Shown: one piece after another, positions 43,087 through 51,048 of the stretch | Layout: the number at the start of each line of letters is the position of its first letter | Numbering within the stretch: the stretch's first letter is position 1 | Assembly: GCF_001514115.1 (NCBI RefSeq) | Contig: NZ_KQ948464.1 | Span: forward strand, 124,001-188,000 | Reading direction: 5' to 3' | DNA: 64,000 bases | Source: Streptomyces olivochromogenes | GTDB lineage: Bacteria > Actinomycetota > Actinomycetes > Streptomycetales > Streptomycetaceae | Notes under the pieces: model-generated | The model's database searches: none | What the model saw: only the letters and a program-made list of their open reading frames with translations | What the model was told of the DNA's origin: nothing | Translations under genes and position numbers: made by a program

Positions 43087-44049
43087 CTACCGCTCCTTGT
43101 TCTGAGCGAACGCCCACGCGTCCGCGACGATCCCCGCGAGATCCGCGCGGGACGGGTTCCAGCCGAGCCGCTCGCGCGCGGTCGCCGCCGAGGCGACGAG
43201 CACGGCCGGGTCCCCGGCCCGGCGCGGAGCCACGACCTCGGGGATCGGGTGCCCCGTGACCTGGCGGACGGTCTCGATGACCTCGCGGACGGAGAAGCCG
43301 TTGCCGTTGCCGAGGTTGCAGATGAGGTGCTCACCGGCGGTGGCCGCCTCGACGGCCAGCAGGTGCGCCTCCGCCAGGTCCGCCACGTGGATGTAGTCGC
43401 GGACACAGGTGCCGTCCGGCGTCGGGTAGTCGTCGCCGAAGACGGAGATCGCCTCCCGCCGCCCCTGCGCGACCTGGAGGACGAGCGGGATGAGGTGCGA
43501 CTCGGGGTCGTGGCGCTCGCCCTGCGCCCCGTACGCGCCGGCCACGTTGAAGTAGCGCAGCGACACCGCGCCCAGTCCGTGGGCCGCCGCCTCGCCGGTG
43601 ATCATGTGGTCGACGGCGAGCTTGGAGGCGCCGTAGGGGTTGGTGGGCCTCGTCGGCGCGGACTCGACGATCGGGGTCTGCTCCGGCTCGCCGTACGTGG
43701 CGGCCGTGGAGGAGAAGACCAGCTTGCGCACGCCCGCCTCGCGCATCGCCGCGAGCAGCGCCATGGTGCCGCCGACGTTGTTGTCCCAGTACTTCTCGGG
43801 CTTCACGACGGACTCGCCGACCTGCGAGAACGCGGCGAAGTGCAGCACGGCGTCGTACGAGGAGTCCAGCCACTTACCGGCGTCGCGGATGTCGCCCTCG
43901 ATGAAAGCGGCCCCCGCCGGGACACCCTCGCGGAAGCCCGTCGACAGGTTGTCGAGGACCGTCACCTCGTGACCGGCCTCGATCAGATGCTGCGCGACCA
44001 CGCTGCCGACATAGCCCGCGCCACCCGTGACCAGGTACTTCCCACTCAT
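43087..44049 (-). CDS. galE: UDP-glucose 4-epimerase
   Basis: A 320-residue short-chain dehydrogenase-like enzyme interconverting UDP-galactose and UDP-glucose with bound NAD. TGGAGYVGSVV (NAD loop, 7-17), FAAFSQVGESV, the catalytic SSTAATYGE and YGASK (Ser/Thr-Tyr-x3-Lys) and the RYFNVAGAYG segment are visible. Start overlaps the galT stop by 4 bases; stop lies 8 bases before galK. Length slightly shorter than E. coli GalE but typical for actinobacteria. Confidence 0.95.
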   Translation of the reverse strand: MSGKYLVTGGAGYVGSVVAQHLIEAGHEVTVLDNLSTGFREGVPAGAAFIEGDIRDAGKWLDSSYDAVLHFAAFSQVGESVVKPEKYWDNNVGGTMALLAAMREAGVRKLVFSSTAATYGEPEQTPIVESAPTRPTNPYGASKLAVDHMITGEAAAHGLGAVSLRYFNVAGAYGAQGERHDPESHLIPLVLQVAQGRREAISVFGDDYPTPDGTCVRDYIHVADLAEAHLLAVEAATAGEHLICNLGNGNGFSVREVIETVRQVTGHPIPEVVAPRRAGDPAVLVASAATARERLGWNPSRADLAGIVADAWAFAQNKER

Positions 44050-45110
44050 GAACTCGCTACCTCTCGCAGTCGCTGGGCCGCGGTTTCCGGCGGCACGTCG
44101 TTGATGAACACGCTCATGCCGGACTCGGAACCCGCGAGGAACTTCAGCTTGCCGGAAGTGCGGCGAATGGTGAAAAGCTCGAGGTGAAGCGCGAAGTCGT
44201 CCCTGCTCACACCCTCGAACTCCGCCAGCGCGCCGAACGGCGCCTGGTGCCAGGCGGCGATGTACGGCGTCGGAGGCTCCCCCTCACCGAAGATCCGGTC
44301 GAAGCGCCTCAAGAGTTCCAGATAGACCTGGGGGAACTCTGTGCGCGCCTCCTCGTCGAGCCCGAGCAGGTCGGGCACCCGCCGCTTGGGGTAGAGGTGG
44401 ACCTCGTAGGGCCAGTGCGCGGCGTACGGCACGAAGGCGACCCACCGCTCGGTCTCCAGGACGATCCGGTCGCCCTCGGCGAGTTCGCGTGCGACGACGT
44501 CGTCGAAGAGGTTCTGGCCGCCGGTGGCCTCCTTGTGCGCGGCCACCGAGCGCAGCATCAGGGCCGTACGCGGGGTGGTGAACGGGTAGGCGTAGATCTG
44601 CCCGTGCGGGTGGCCGAGGGTGACGCCGATCTCCTCACCGCGGTTCTCGAAACAGAAGACCTGTTCGACGGAGGAGAGGTGGGACAGCTCCGCCGTGCGG
44701 TCCGTCCACGCCTCCAGGACGAGGCCCGCCTGCTCCTCGGTGAGGTCGGCGAAGGACGAGTCGTGGTCGGAGGTGAAGCAGACGACCTCGCAGCGCCCGG
44801 AGTCGCCGGCGAGCGAGGGGAAACGATTCTCGAAGACGACCACGTCGTACGAGGAGTCCGGGATCTCGCTCAGCCGGTCGCCCTGCGAGGGGCACAGGGG
44901 GCACTCGTTCGCCGGGGGGTGGTAGGTGCGCCCCTGGCGGTGCGAGGCGATCGCGACCGAGTCGCCGAGGAGCGGGTCCCGGCGCACCTGGGAGCTGGTG
45001 ACGGTGGGCTCCAGCGGGCGGCGGTCCACCGCGTCGCGCACCGCGCTGTCGCCCGAGTCGTAGTAGATCAGCTCACGACCGTCAGCAAGCCGGGTCGAGG
45101 TCTTCTTCAC
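44046..45110 (-). CDS. galT: Galactose-1-phosphate uridylyltransferase
   Basis: A 354-residue enzyme exchanging UMP between UDP-glucose and galactose-1-phosphate. The active-site triad GHPHGQIYAYPF (~168) is intact; CPLCPS (~76-81) supplies zinc ligands; VFENRFPSL and HLYPKRRVPDLLGLD are family segments. GTG 45108-45110 has GAGGAG 7 bases before it. First gene of galTEK; its promoter lies in the 140-base A-rich gap (on the plus strand) shared with the symporter gene, corresponding to galP1 of S. lividans/coelicolor. Confidence 0.94.
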   Translation of the reverse strand: MKKTSTRLADGRELIYYDSGDSAVRDAVDRRPLEPTVTSSQVRRDPLLGDSVAIASHRQGRTYHPPANECPLCPSQGDRLSEIPDSSYDVVVFENRFPSLAGDSGRCEVVCFTSDHDSSFADLTEEQAGLVLEAWTDRTAELSHLSSVEQVFCFENRGEEIGVTLGHPHGQIYAYPFTTPRTALMLRSVAAHKEATGGQNLFDDVVARELAEGDRIVLETERWVAFVPYAAHWPYEVHLYPKRRVPDLLGLDEEARTEFPQVYLELLRRFDRIFGEGEPPTPYIAAWHQAPFGALAEFEGVSRDDFALHLELFTIRRTSGKLKFLAGSESGMSVFINDVPPETAAQRLREVASS

Positions 45111-45251
45111 CGCTGGACTCCTCATCCACACCACACCCAACCATCAAACAGAACCGAACACAACAAACCACAAAGCAACAGGAACGTCAATGCCTGCGGG
45201 GGTTTGGGGGGTGTCTGTGAAGCTTGGGCAGCGTCATGGGGCTCATGGGGC

Positions 45252-46943
45252 ATGGATACGGGCATGCATGCCCCCACATACCTCGCCGCAGGGCTCCGGC
45301 TCCCCACGAACGGGCTCGACTACACGATCCTCGGCATCTACTTCGTCGTCGTGCTCGGCATCGGTTTCGCCGCCAAGGCCTCGGTCAAAACCAGCCTCGA
45401 CTTCTTCCTCTCCGGGCGGTCGCTGCCCGCCTGGATCACCGGCCTCGCGTTCATCTCCGCCAACCTCGGCGCGACCGAGATCCTGGGGATGGCCGCGAAC
45501 AGCGCGCAGTACGGCGTCTACACCGTGCACTGGTACTGGATCGGCGCGATCCCCGCCATGGTGTTCCTGGGCCTGGTGATGATGCCGTTCTACTACGGCT
45601 CGAAGGTCCGCTCGGTCCCGGAGTTCCTGCTCCTTCGCTTCGACAAGGCGGCGCACCTGCTGAGTTCGATCCTGTTCGCCTTCGCGGCGATCCTGATCGC
45701 GGGCGTCAACCTGTACTCACTGGCGATCGTGGTCGAGGCGCTGCTCGGCTGGCCGCAGTGGGTGGCGATCGTGATCGCGGGCTTCTTCGTCCTGGCGTAC
45801 ATCACGCTCGGCGGCCTGTCCTCGGCGATCTACAACGAGGTGCTGCAGTTCTTCGTGATCCTCGCGGCCCTGATCCCGATCGCCGCGCTCGGTCTGAAGC
45901 GGGTCGGCGGCTGGGACGGCCTGACCCACTCGCTCGACAAGACGCACGGCAGTGACTTCACCACCGCCTGGGGCGGTACGGGCATCGGCCATGTGAACCC
46001 GCTCGGCGCGAACTGGCTGACCATCGTCCTCGGCCTCGGCTTCGTCCTCTCCTTCGGCTACTGGACGACGAACTTCGCGGAGGTGCAGCGCGCGCTCTCG
46101 GCGAAGAACCTGTCGGCGGCCCAGCGCACCCCGCTCATCGCGGCGTTCCCCAAGATCTTCATCGTCTTCCTGGTGATGATCCCGGGCCTGGTGGCGGCCG
46201 TCCTGGTGCCCAGGATCGGCACGAGCGGCTCGAACCTCCAGTACAACGACGCGGTCCCGTACCTGATGCAGGAACTGCTGCCGAACGGCGTGCTGGGCAT
46301 CGCGGTGACGGGGCTCCTGGCGGCCTTCATGGCGGGCATGGCGGCCAACGTCTCGTCGTTCAACACGGTGTTCACGTCGGACATCTGGCGGCGGTACGTC
46401 GTGACCGACCGGGAGGACTCCTACTACGTCCGCTTCGGCCGCCTGATCACGGTGATCGGCGTCCTGGCGTCGATCGGCACGGCGTTCCTGGCGTCGTCCT
46501 TCTCCAACATCATGGCCTACCTGCAGACCCTCTTCTCCTTCTTCAACGTGCCGATGTTCGTGGCCTTCATCGTCGGCATGTTCTGGAAGCGCGCGTCGGC
46601 GAAGTCGGGTTTCTGGGGCCTGTTGGCAGGCACGACGGCGGCGATGGTCAACTACTTCGTCATCTACAAGCAGGGGATCATCGCCATCCCCTCCGACCAG
46701 GGAGCCAACTTCGTCTCGGCGATCGCGGGCTTCGTGGCCGGCGCGGTGGTGATGGTCGCGGTCTCCCTCTTCACGGCCCCCAAACCGGCGGAGGACCTCC
46801 AGGGCCTGGTCTACGGCACCGTCTCCCCCGGCATGGCCGAGCCCCCGGCCGTGGGCGACGACGCGTGGTACCGCAGGCCGGCACTGCTGGGCTGGGGCGC
46901 GCTGATCCTGGCGGCGGCCTGCTACATCCCGTTCTCGTTCTGA
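45252..46943 (+). CDS. Sodium:solute symporter, SGLT type, probable galactose transporter
   Basis: A 563-residue protein with 14 hydrophobic segments. Motifs of SGLT-like carriers: LDFFLSGRSLPAWITGLAFISANLGATEILGMAANSAQYG (~47-85), the conserved GLLAAFMAGMAANVSSFNTVFTSDIW (~345-370, Na+ site) and FWKRASAKSGFWGLLAG. Such transporters carry sugars with Na+ (vSGLT, galactose). The position divergent from galTEK supports galactose as substrate. Start ATG 45252 (ATG 45264 also possible). A small membrane gene follows within 20 bases. Confidence 0.9.
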   Translation: MDTGMHAPTYLAAGLRLPTNGLDYTILGIYFVVVLGIGFAAKASVKTSLDFFLSGRSLPAWITGLAFISANLGATEILGMAANSAQYGVYTVHWYWIGAIPAMVFLGLVMMPFYYGSKVRSVPEFLLLRFDKAAHLLSSILFAFAAILIAGVNLYSLAIVVEALLGWPQWVAIVIAGFFVLAYITLGGLSSAIYNEVLQFFVILAALIPIAALGLKRVGGWDGLTHSLDKTHGSDFTTAWGGTGIGHVNPLGANWLTIVLGLGFVLSFGYWTTNFAEVQRALSAKNLSAAQRTPLIAAFPKIFIVFLVMIPGLVAAVLVPRIGTSGSNLQYNDAVPYLMQELLPNGVLGIAVTGLLAAFMAGMAANVSSFNTVFTSDIWRRYVVTDREDSYYVRFGRLITVIGVLASIGTAFLASSFSNIMAYLQTLFSFFNVPMFVAFIVGMFWKRASAKSGFWGLLAGTTAAMVNYFVIYKQGIIAIPSDQGANFVSAIAGFVAGAVVMVAVSLFTAPKPAEDLQGLVYGTVSPGMAEPPAVGDDAWYRRPALLGWGALILAAACYIPFSF

Positions 46944-46963
46944 CGCAGGAGGCCTGAGCAACC

Positions 46964-47263
46964 ATGTCCGACCACTATTCGGACCGTGATGTCCAGCGCG
47001 AGGTCACGGAGCTGGAGCAGCAGTCCGCGACCGCGACCCGTCTCTTCGACATCCGCACCATCATCGGCGGCCTGTTCGTCGTCTACGGCGTCATCGTCAC
47101 CCTCGCGGGCCTGACCGCCTCCGACGCCGAGATCGCCAAGGCCCAAGGCGTCAACATCAACCTCTGGACCGGCCTCGGCATGCTCGCCCTGGGCATCTTC
47201 TTCCTGCTGTGGCTGTGGCTGCGCCCGCTGGCTCCGCCCGTGCCGTTGCCCGACGAGGAGTGA
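46964..47263 (+). CDS. Small two-helix membrane protein, partner of the symporter
   Basis: A 99-residue protein: a charged N-terminus (EVTELEQQSATATRLFD), two membrane helices (IIGGLFVVYGVIVTLAGL and LWTGLGMLALGIFFLLWLWL) and a Pro/Glu tail. It starts 20 bases after the symporter stop, with GCAGGAGG in between. Similar small proteins accompany SGLT-like symporters in actinobacteria as I recall; a role in assembly or regulation is inference. Confidence 0.8.
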   Translation: MSDHYSDRDVQREVTELEQQSATATRLFDIRTIIGGLFVVYGVIVTLAGLTASDAEIAKAQGVNINLWTGLGMLALGIFFLLWLWLRPLAPPVPLPDEE

Positions 47264-47486
47264 TCGCTCCAGGTGGTCGCCCGTTCACAGTAGCGAGCAC
47301 CCCCGTTCGAGCCATCTCCGCCACACGCCTCTGACCTGCGCCTTTCCTTCCGGCGAGGACCTGGGCGGGCATCACGGCCTGGAGTGCATAGGACACGTGG
47401 AGTTGCCGGAGGCCGCGCCGCGGGGCCTCCTGGGCTCGGGGATACCTCCCCAACTTCTTCACAAAACACACGAAGAAAGGCGCGGA

Positions 47487-47966
47487 ATGTTCTCTTTCAA
47501 GCGCTTCGGGTCCGCTGTCGCCTCGGCCGCGGCCCTGGCCTCCCTGTCCATGGCCATAGCCCCGGCGGCCATCGCCGCCTCGGACCCGCAGCCCGTCGTC
47601 CAGGAGTCCAAGGGCCCGAAGCCCCCGACGACGCCGACGGAATGCGTCACTCTGAGTGGTCAGCTCTCCACGCAGCTGCAGGCCGCCGCGACGGCTCTGG
47701 CCGCCACACCGACGGCCAACGTCGCCGCGGCCCAGGCGGCAGTGACCGCAGCCCAGATCACGGTCGCACAGCTCCGTGCCGCCGGGTGCCTGCCGGAAGC
47801 GCCTCCGACGCCGCCGACCTGTGCGTCCCTCGCTCTCCAGCTGCAGGCGCAACTGAAGGTCCTCGCCGCCGCGCTGGCGACTTTCCCGCAGAACCCGGCC
47901 AACATCACCGCGGCGCTCAACGCGGTGATCGCCACCGCCGCGCAGCTCACCACCGTGTGCACGTGA
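47487..47966 (+). CDS. Secreted small protein with two Cys-bounded helical repeats
   Basis: A 159-residue exported protein. The signal peptide is MFSFKRFGSAVASAAALASL followed by an AIAPAAIA-AS cleavage site (~31). The mature chain consists of two related units of about 46 residues, each starting with a Cys after a Thr/Pro stretch (TPTECVTL and TPPTCASL), Ala/Gln-rich helix in the middle, and ending in a Cys (RAAGC and TTVC), so two disulfide-closed helical hairpins are likely. Ribosome site GAAGAAAGG. I do not recognise a family. A strong hairpin follows. Confidence 0.75.
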   Translation: MFSFKRFGSAVASAAALASLSMAIAPAAIAASDPQPVVQESKGPKPPTTPTECVTLSGQLSTQLQAAATALAATPTANVAAAQAAVTAAQITVAQLRAAGCLPEAPPTPPTCASLALQLQAQLKVLAAALATFPQNPANITAALNAVIATAAQLTTVCT

Positions 47967-48062
47967 CCGGTCGTTCACCGCGCACTGTGCCGGCGACTCA
48001 CGAACACGCCTGACATCGCGGTCTGAACGTGTGACGTTGAGGCGGAGGCGTCGAGGCGTAGA

Positions 48063-48106
48063 GGCGTTGGGTTCGGCGGTACTTCACCGTCGAACCCAAC
48101 GCCTTT
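48063..48106. terminator. Hairpin terminator between convergent genes
   Basis: GGCGTTGGGTTCGGCGGT (48063-48080) pairs with ACCGTCGAACCCAACGCC (48086-48103), 18 pairs with one G-U, loop ACTTC, then TTT. Serves the secreted-protein gene on the left. Confidence 0.85.
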
Positions 48107-48145
48107 CGGCTACGCGGTCGACCCGCCACACCCTCGACCGGGTGA

Positions 48146-48868
48146 CTACGTGGGCCGAGGGTCTTCCGCACTCCCCGGCCCCGCACTCCCCAGCCCCGCC
48201 GTGACCGGCCCCGCCCGGTCCAGCAGGCCCGTCCGCGCGGCCAGGGCGGCCGCCTCCAGCCGCGACCCCACCCCCAGCTTCATCAGCACCCGCTGGACAT
48301 GGGTCCTGGCGGTCGACGGGGCTATCCCCATACCGGCCGCGATGAGCCTCGTGTCCTCCCCGTCCGCGACCCTCACCAGGACCTCCACCTCACGTGGGGT
48401 GAGCATCTGCAGGAGCCGCTGGCCCTCGTCGTCCGGTTGGGCCGCGGGGTTCAGCAACTCGCTGAAGGCGCCCTGGAGCAGGGCGGGGGCGACCGCCGCC
48501 TCACCCGCCCTCGCCTTCATGATGGCGCGCTCGACTCCCTCTATGCGCTCGTCGTGGCGTACGTAGCCCGACGCGCCCGCGGCGAACGCGGCGGCGATGC
48601 CGCGCGGGTTCGGGACCGGCCCCAGAACCAGGACCGCCACCTGCGGACGCTCCCGTTTGATCCTGATCACCGGGTCGAAGATTCCCGGCTCGGCGGGTGT
48701 CGCCGTGCCGATCAGGCACACCTCCGGTGCCCTGGTGATCACCAGCTCCGCCGCTCCCGCGGCGGGCGCCGCCGCGGCGAGCACCCGGTGCCCCCGCAGT
48801 TTCAACGCCGAGGCCAACGCCTCGGCGAGCAGTCGGTGGTCGTCGACCACCATGAGCCGCACTCCCAT
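48146..48868 (-). CDS. Degenerate LuxR-type response regulator (atypical receiver)
   Basis: A 240-residue protein with receiver and LuxR HTH (LTPREVEVLVRVADGEDTRLIAAGMGIAPSTARTHVQRVLMKLGVGS, ~160-206). The acidic pair is present (MVVDDHRLLAEALASAL), but the acceptor Asp position reads VCLIGTATPAEPG, with no Asp, and the conserved Lys is replaced by His in GASGYVRHDER. It cannot be phosphorylated in the usual way; other ligands or constitutive DNA binding are possible, as in atypical receivers of antibiotic regulators. No kinase adjacent. ATG 48866-48868 has a G-run 8 bases upstream. Confidence 0.85.
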   Translation of the reverse strand: MGVRLMVVDDHRLLAEALASALKLRGHRVLAAAAPAAGAAELVITRAPEVCLIGTATPAEPGIFDPVIRIKRERPQVAVLVLGPVPNPRGIAAAFAAGASGYVRHDERIEGVERAIMKARAGEAAVAPALLQGAFSELLNPAAQPDDEGQRLLQMLTPREVEVLVRVADGEDTRLIAAGMGIAPSTARTHVQRVLMKLGVGSRLEAAALAARTGLLDRAGPVTAGLGSAGPGSAEDPRPT

Positions 48869-49046
48869 CGAGCAACCCCCCAGTCCCCCCAAGCATCCCC
48901 ACTGGTTCCCCGTGGATTAGGAGCCCCCCGGCTCTCCATCCCCCGGAAGCTACACGCTTGTTCGACGTTGCGCTTCCCCTACTGGTGAGAAGTGCCCCGG
49001 AATATCGAAATTCCTCGCATTCGGGAGTGATGAGGGGTAAGCGAAC

Positions 49047-49074
49047 GGCCCCGTCCCTGAGCTGGGACGGGGCC
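49047..49074 (-). terminator. Hairpin after the first PQQ-propeller gene
   Basis: GGCCCCGTCCC (49047-49057) is fully complementary to GGGACGGGGCC (49064-49074) with a 6-base loop. On the minus strand it follows the stop at 49128 by about 55 bases. Parts of its right arm recur in the tandem repeats next to it. Confidence 0.75.
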
Positions 49075-49127
49075 ATGGTCAAAAAAGACGGGGCCATGGT
49101 CAAAAGAAGTTGACCTAAGAAGTTGAC
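49066..49127 (-). repeat. Short tandem duplications behind the PQQ-propeller gene
   Basis: gacggggccatggtcaaaa occurs at 49066-49084 and 49087-49105 (21-base period), and aagaagttgacct occurs twice right after (49103-49115 and 49117-49129, the second reaching the stop codon). It looks like recent slippage that duplicated one terminator arm and the 3' end of the gene. Confidence 0.8.
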
Positions 49128-50957
49128 CTACTGCGTGCCGAACGCGATCGCCAGGTACTCCTTCTCGGAGCTGCTGTACGGCTTGTGGGCGTAGATCGCG
49201 GACATGTACAGGTGACCCTTGCTGTAAAGGATCTCGGCGTAGTCCGGGAGCATGCTCGTCTCCGCGTCGCGGACCGCCTCGGCCGCCGGGTTCTCCAGGA
49301 GCTTGGTCTCCTTGAAGGAGGTGCCGTCGATGCTCACGATCTGACCGCCCTTGTCGTAGGGCGGACTCTTGTACGCGAGGAGGTTGCCGCCGTCCATGCG
49401 CAGCGGGGAGATGTCGTAGCCGTCGCCCGCGTCCGCGCGCTGGCCGGTCTGCTTGCCGGTGCCCAGGTCGAAGGCGACGATCTCGTTGATCTGGCCGGAC
49501 TGGCCGCCGTTGTGCTGCTCGGTCGGGATGTAGAGCCTGTCGTTGCCGACCACCAGCTTCGCGCAACCCTCGATCCTGGTGATGCCGTCGCACTTGGCGG
49601 CATACGTCTTGCCCGGCGCGGAGATCCTGGTGCGCAACTGGCCGGTCTTGTTGTCGATGGAGAAGAAGTCCGAGATGCCGCTGCCGTCACCGGCGGAGTC
49701 GCCGACGTCGGCGGCCACCACCAGCGGGTCGGTCGACACGACGCTCGCGTACTCGATGCCGGGCGACATCTTGTACTCCGAGATCACCTTCCCGGACGTC
49801 GGGTCGATGGTCTGGATGTGCAACTGCCGCGTACTGCCGTACTCACCGCACTTGCGGACCGCGACCAGCTTGTCGCCGCCGCCGTACCCGGCGTCGTAGC
49901 AGCTGTCCGTGGGCTTGGGTGCCCACAGCGCCTTGCCGGTGGAGATGTCGAACGCGGCGCCACCGCTGGTGCTGCCCACGGCGACGGTGTTCGCGCTGGT
50001 GGTGACGTTGTCGAGGCCGATCTTCTGGTCACCGGACTTGACCGTCTTCGTCCACAGCAGCTTGCCCGCGGCGAGGTCGAGGGCGGAGACCTCGCTGCAG
50101 CCGTGGGAAGGCTTCGCCTTGGTCGGCATGGCGGGCTCGTAGACGATCGCCGTCCGGCCGGCGTCGGTGGTGTGGCGGCTGGCCGTGCACACCGGGCCGG
50201 GGAGTTTGACCGTCCAGACCTTGGCGCCGGAGTCGGGGTCGTAGCCGTTGATCTCGGCGTCGCCGCTCTTGGCGTACACCTTGTCGGTGAGCCAGGAGCC
50301 GACCGTGGACACGCTGGTCTCGGCGGGCACGGCGGGTGCGGGGACCCGGAAGAGGACCTTGGAGGTGGTGTTGGCGGGGACCTTCTCCTTGCCGGTGGAA
50401 CCGGTGGTCTTGTCGCCGCCCGAGCCGCCCTTGCCTCCGGTGCCGCCGCTCGTACCGGAGGAGTTGTTCTTGCTGTCGTCCTTGCTGGAGCTCGCGTACC
50501 AGACCCCGCCGCCGATGATCAGCGCGATGGCCGCGACGGCCGCCACGATGATGACCACCTGGCTGTTCGGCTTCCGCCCGCCGCCCTGGGGAACCTGGGG
50601 TTGCATCGGGTAGGTCTGCGGCTGCTGCGGATAGCCGTAGCCGTACGGGGATCCCGGGGGCTGGGCGGGCTGCTGGCCGGGGTAGCCGTAGCCCGGATGG
50701 GCCGGGGGCCCCGGCGGGGGCGCCTGCTGCGGGTAGCCGTAACCGGGACCCTGCGGAGGCTGCGGGGCGCCGAACCCACCGGGCGGCGGGTCCTGGGGAG
50801 CTCCAAAGCCACCCGGCGGAGGGTCCTGGGGAGCTCCGAAGCCACCCGGCGGCGGGTCCTGCGGCGCACCAAAGCCACCCGGCGGCGGGTCCTGCGGCGC
50901 ACCGAAACCACCCGGCGGGGGCTGGTTCGGCGGTGGTGGGGGCGGCGGCTGGCTCAT
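49128..50957 (-). CDS. Membrane-anchored PQQ-like beta-propeller protein with Pro/Gly-rich cytosolic part
   Basis: A 609-residue protein. Residues 13-67 are five perfect or near-perfect copies of PPPGGFGAPQD; then Pro/Tyr/Gln-rich GYGYPQQ repeats to ~125; a single membrane helix (VVIIVAAVAAIALIIGGGVWYA, ~134-155); a Ser/Gly/Asp/Lys linker; and from ~205 an eight-bladed-type propeller with PQQ-repeat features (GYDPDSGAKVWTVKLPG, DLAAGKLLWTKTVK, FDISTGKALWAPK, DLGTGKQTGQ). Domain likely outside the cell; ligand unknown. Paralogue of the next gene upstream, 91 bases apart, presumably one operon. Confidence 0.85.
   Translation of the reverse strand: MSQPPPPPPPNQPPPGGFGAPQDPPPGGFGAPQDPPPGGFGAPQDPPPGGFGAPQDPPPGGFGAPQPPQGPGYGYPQQAPPPGPPAHPGYGYPGQQPAQPPGSPYGYGYPQQPQTYPMQPQVPQGGGRKPNSQVVIIVAAVAAIALIIGGGVWYASSSKDDSKNNSSGTSGGTGGKGGSGGDKTTGSTGKEKVPANTTSKVLFRVPAPAVPAETSVSTVGSWLTDKVYAKSGDAEINGYDPDSGAKVWTVKLPGPVCTASRHTTDAGRTAIVYEPAMPTKAKPSHGCSEVSALDLAAGKLLWTKTVKSGDQKIGLDNVTTSANTVAVGSTSGGAAFDISTGKALWAPKPTDSCYDAGYGGGDKLVAVRKCGEYGSTRQLHIQTIDPTSGKVISEYKMSPGIEYASVVSTDPLVVAADVGDSAGDGSGISDFFSIDNKTGQLRTRISAPGKTYAAKCDGITRIEGCAKLVVGNDRLYIPTEQHNGGQSGQINEIVAFDLGTGKQTGQRADAGDGYDISPLRMDGGNLLAYKSPPYDKGGQIVSIDGTSFKETKLLENPAAEAVRDAETSMLPDYAEILYSKGHLYMSAIYAHKPYSSSEKEYLAIAFGTQ
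50757..50921 (-). repeat. Five tandem 33-base coding repeats
   Basis: Encodes PPPGGFGAPQ(D/P) five times in a row. The DNA copies are nearly identical (ggcggcgggtcctgcggcgc on the plus strand), pointing to recent expansion by slippage and a likely length polymorphism between strains. Confidence 0.9.
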
Positions 50958-51048
50958 GACGTGTCTACCTCGGATGCGGATGCGTTGGGGACGGAGATGC
51001 GGGAGACGAAGAAGGTGGCGAACGGGGTGAAAGTGGCGTGAGCGTGCG

